Origin: a bacterium
Lineage (GTDB): Bacteria; Myxococcota; UBA727; JAUIJE01
Length of the DNA stretch: 64,000 nucleotides
Direction of reading: 5' to 3'
NCBI GenBank assembly: GCA_030431455.1
Contig: JAUIJE010000018.1
Span: forward strand, 76,115-140,114
The notes beneath the pieces are model-generated. The model had not been told where the DNA came from. It searched no databases and saw nothing but the letters and a program-made list of their open reading frames with translations. Within the stretch, counting starts at the first letter, position 1. Each line of letters begins with the position of its first letter. Shown in pieces: positions 63,756 to 64,000 of the stretch. The position numbers were made by a program, and so were the translations under genes.

Positions 63756-63829
63756 TGGCTGGGGCACTAGGGTTCGAACCTAGATTCTCGGTACCAAAAA
63801 CCGATGTCCTGCCATTAGACGATGCCCCA
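63756..63829 (-). tRNA. tRNA-Gln (TTG)
   Basis: A complete 74-nt tRNA with encoded CCA. Acceptor stem TGGGGCA/TGCCCCA, anticodon arm TCGGT-TTTTGGT-ACCGA with anticodon TTG, T arm CTAGG-TTCGAAC-CCTAG. Terminator repeats start a few bases after the CCA. Confidence 0.97.
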
Positions 63830-63842
63830 GCAGGTTCCCCAT

Positions 63843-63871
63843 GCTTAATGAATGTGGGGCGGAGGTGTCAA
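63843..63871 (-). promoter_or_regulatory. Candidate promoter for tRNA-Gln
   Basis: A perfect TTGACA lies at 63866-63871 on the minus strand, followed after 15-17 nt by an AT-rich CATTAAGC as -10 region, about 14 nt before the tRNA. The -35 is convincing; the -10 is weak. Confidence 0.5.
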
Positions 63872-63881
63872 CGCCCATCGC

Positions 63882-64000
63882 TCATCGATGGGGCAGGGTG
63901 ACCTCTTTTTCGCAGGCCGCGCACCGGCACAGGATGGACGTCAGGCCCCCGGCGGTGAGCGGGGTGAACCCCTCGAAGCGAAAGTCGGAGCGCTTATCGC
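63882..64000 (-). CDS. 3' end of a gene with a Cys-rich tail (partial)
   Basis: The window edge cuts this gene. The last 39 codons read ...DKRSDFRFEGFTPLTAGG... and end ILCRCAACEKEVTLPHR before TGA. The CxCxxC cluster could bind zinc. The family cannot be judged from this fragment. Confidence 0.5.
   Translation of the reverse strand, partial: DKRSDFRFEGFTPLTAGGLTSILCRCAACEKEVTLPHR

Overview
This 64 kb window comes from a bacterial chromosome with high G+C content and very dense coding. Many signs point to the Myxococcota (the former deltaproteobacterial myxobacteria and relatives). Secreted proteins carry long Asp-Gly and Asp-Ala-Gly linkers. Several surface proteins end in a MYXO-CTERM-type tail (Cys cluster, hydrophobic stretch, Arg cluster). 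There is a Ser/Thr kinase with a PEGA-like C-terminus, and many Cys-rich or thrombospondin-type-3/LamG lipoproteins. I cannot name a genus. No phage, insertion sequence, rRNA operon or CRISPR array is visible. GTG and TTG starts are common, and many genes overlap their neighbour by 4 nt (ATGA or GTGA) or abut it.

Layout. 0-3 kb: lipase-like lipoprotein, YjdF-type membrane protein, tRNA-Phe and a tandem array made of terminator hairpins plus tRNA fragments. 3-8.4 kb: N-formylglutamate amidohydrolase-like protein and a CPA2 antiporter, then a tight minus-strand operon of C39-like peptidase, RimK-like ATP-grasp ligase and GCS2-type ligase. 8.7-16 kb: a large protein of unknown function, a membrane protein with an Ala-rich repeat, dnaB, a 4HBT thioesterase and an RNB exoribonuclease. 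16-22.5 kb: kamA, a metallophosphatase, and a polyphosphate locus with ppx divergent from ppk1-sixA. 22.5-32.4 kb: giant AsmA-like protein, metallopeptidase, YkgJ-type protein, GNAT-like protein, methyltransferase-like protein and a two-gene histidine kinase pair. 32.4-39 kb: BpsA-like enzyme, dinB, AcpH-like protein, sigma factor and surface proteins. 39-49.3 kb: cytochrome c and ABC-type binding lipoproteins, Ser/Thr kinase, then a lipoprotein-proB-proA-aspartate kinase operon. 49.5-56.9 kb: secreted MYXO-CTERM and Cys-rich proteins and a HAD phosphatase. 56.9-63.2 kb: mutS2, and a minus-strand operon of DUF4956, CotH-like and VTC-domain proteins. 63.2-64 kb: repeats, tRNA-Gln and the 3' end of a further gene.

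How genes work together. Polyphosphate appears twice: the classical ppk1/ppx pair, and a VTC-CotH-DUF4956 operon whose VTC domain belongs to the polyphosphate polymerase superfamily. The C39/RimK/GCS2 operon looks like an amide-ligase and peptidase pathway making or trimming a small peptide or glutamyl-type product. proB, proA and aspartate kinase share acyl-phosphate amino-acid chemistry.

The most unusual structural signal is that both tRNA genes in the window are followed by tandem copies of their own terminator, each copy carrying a remnant of the tRNA 3' end. This resembles in principle the rtT repeats after E. coli tyrT, but with different sequences.
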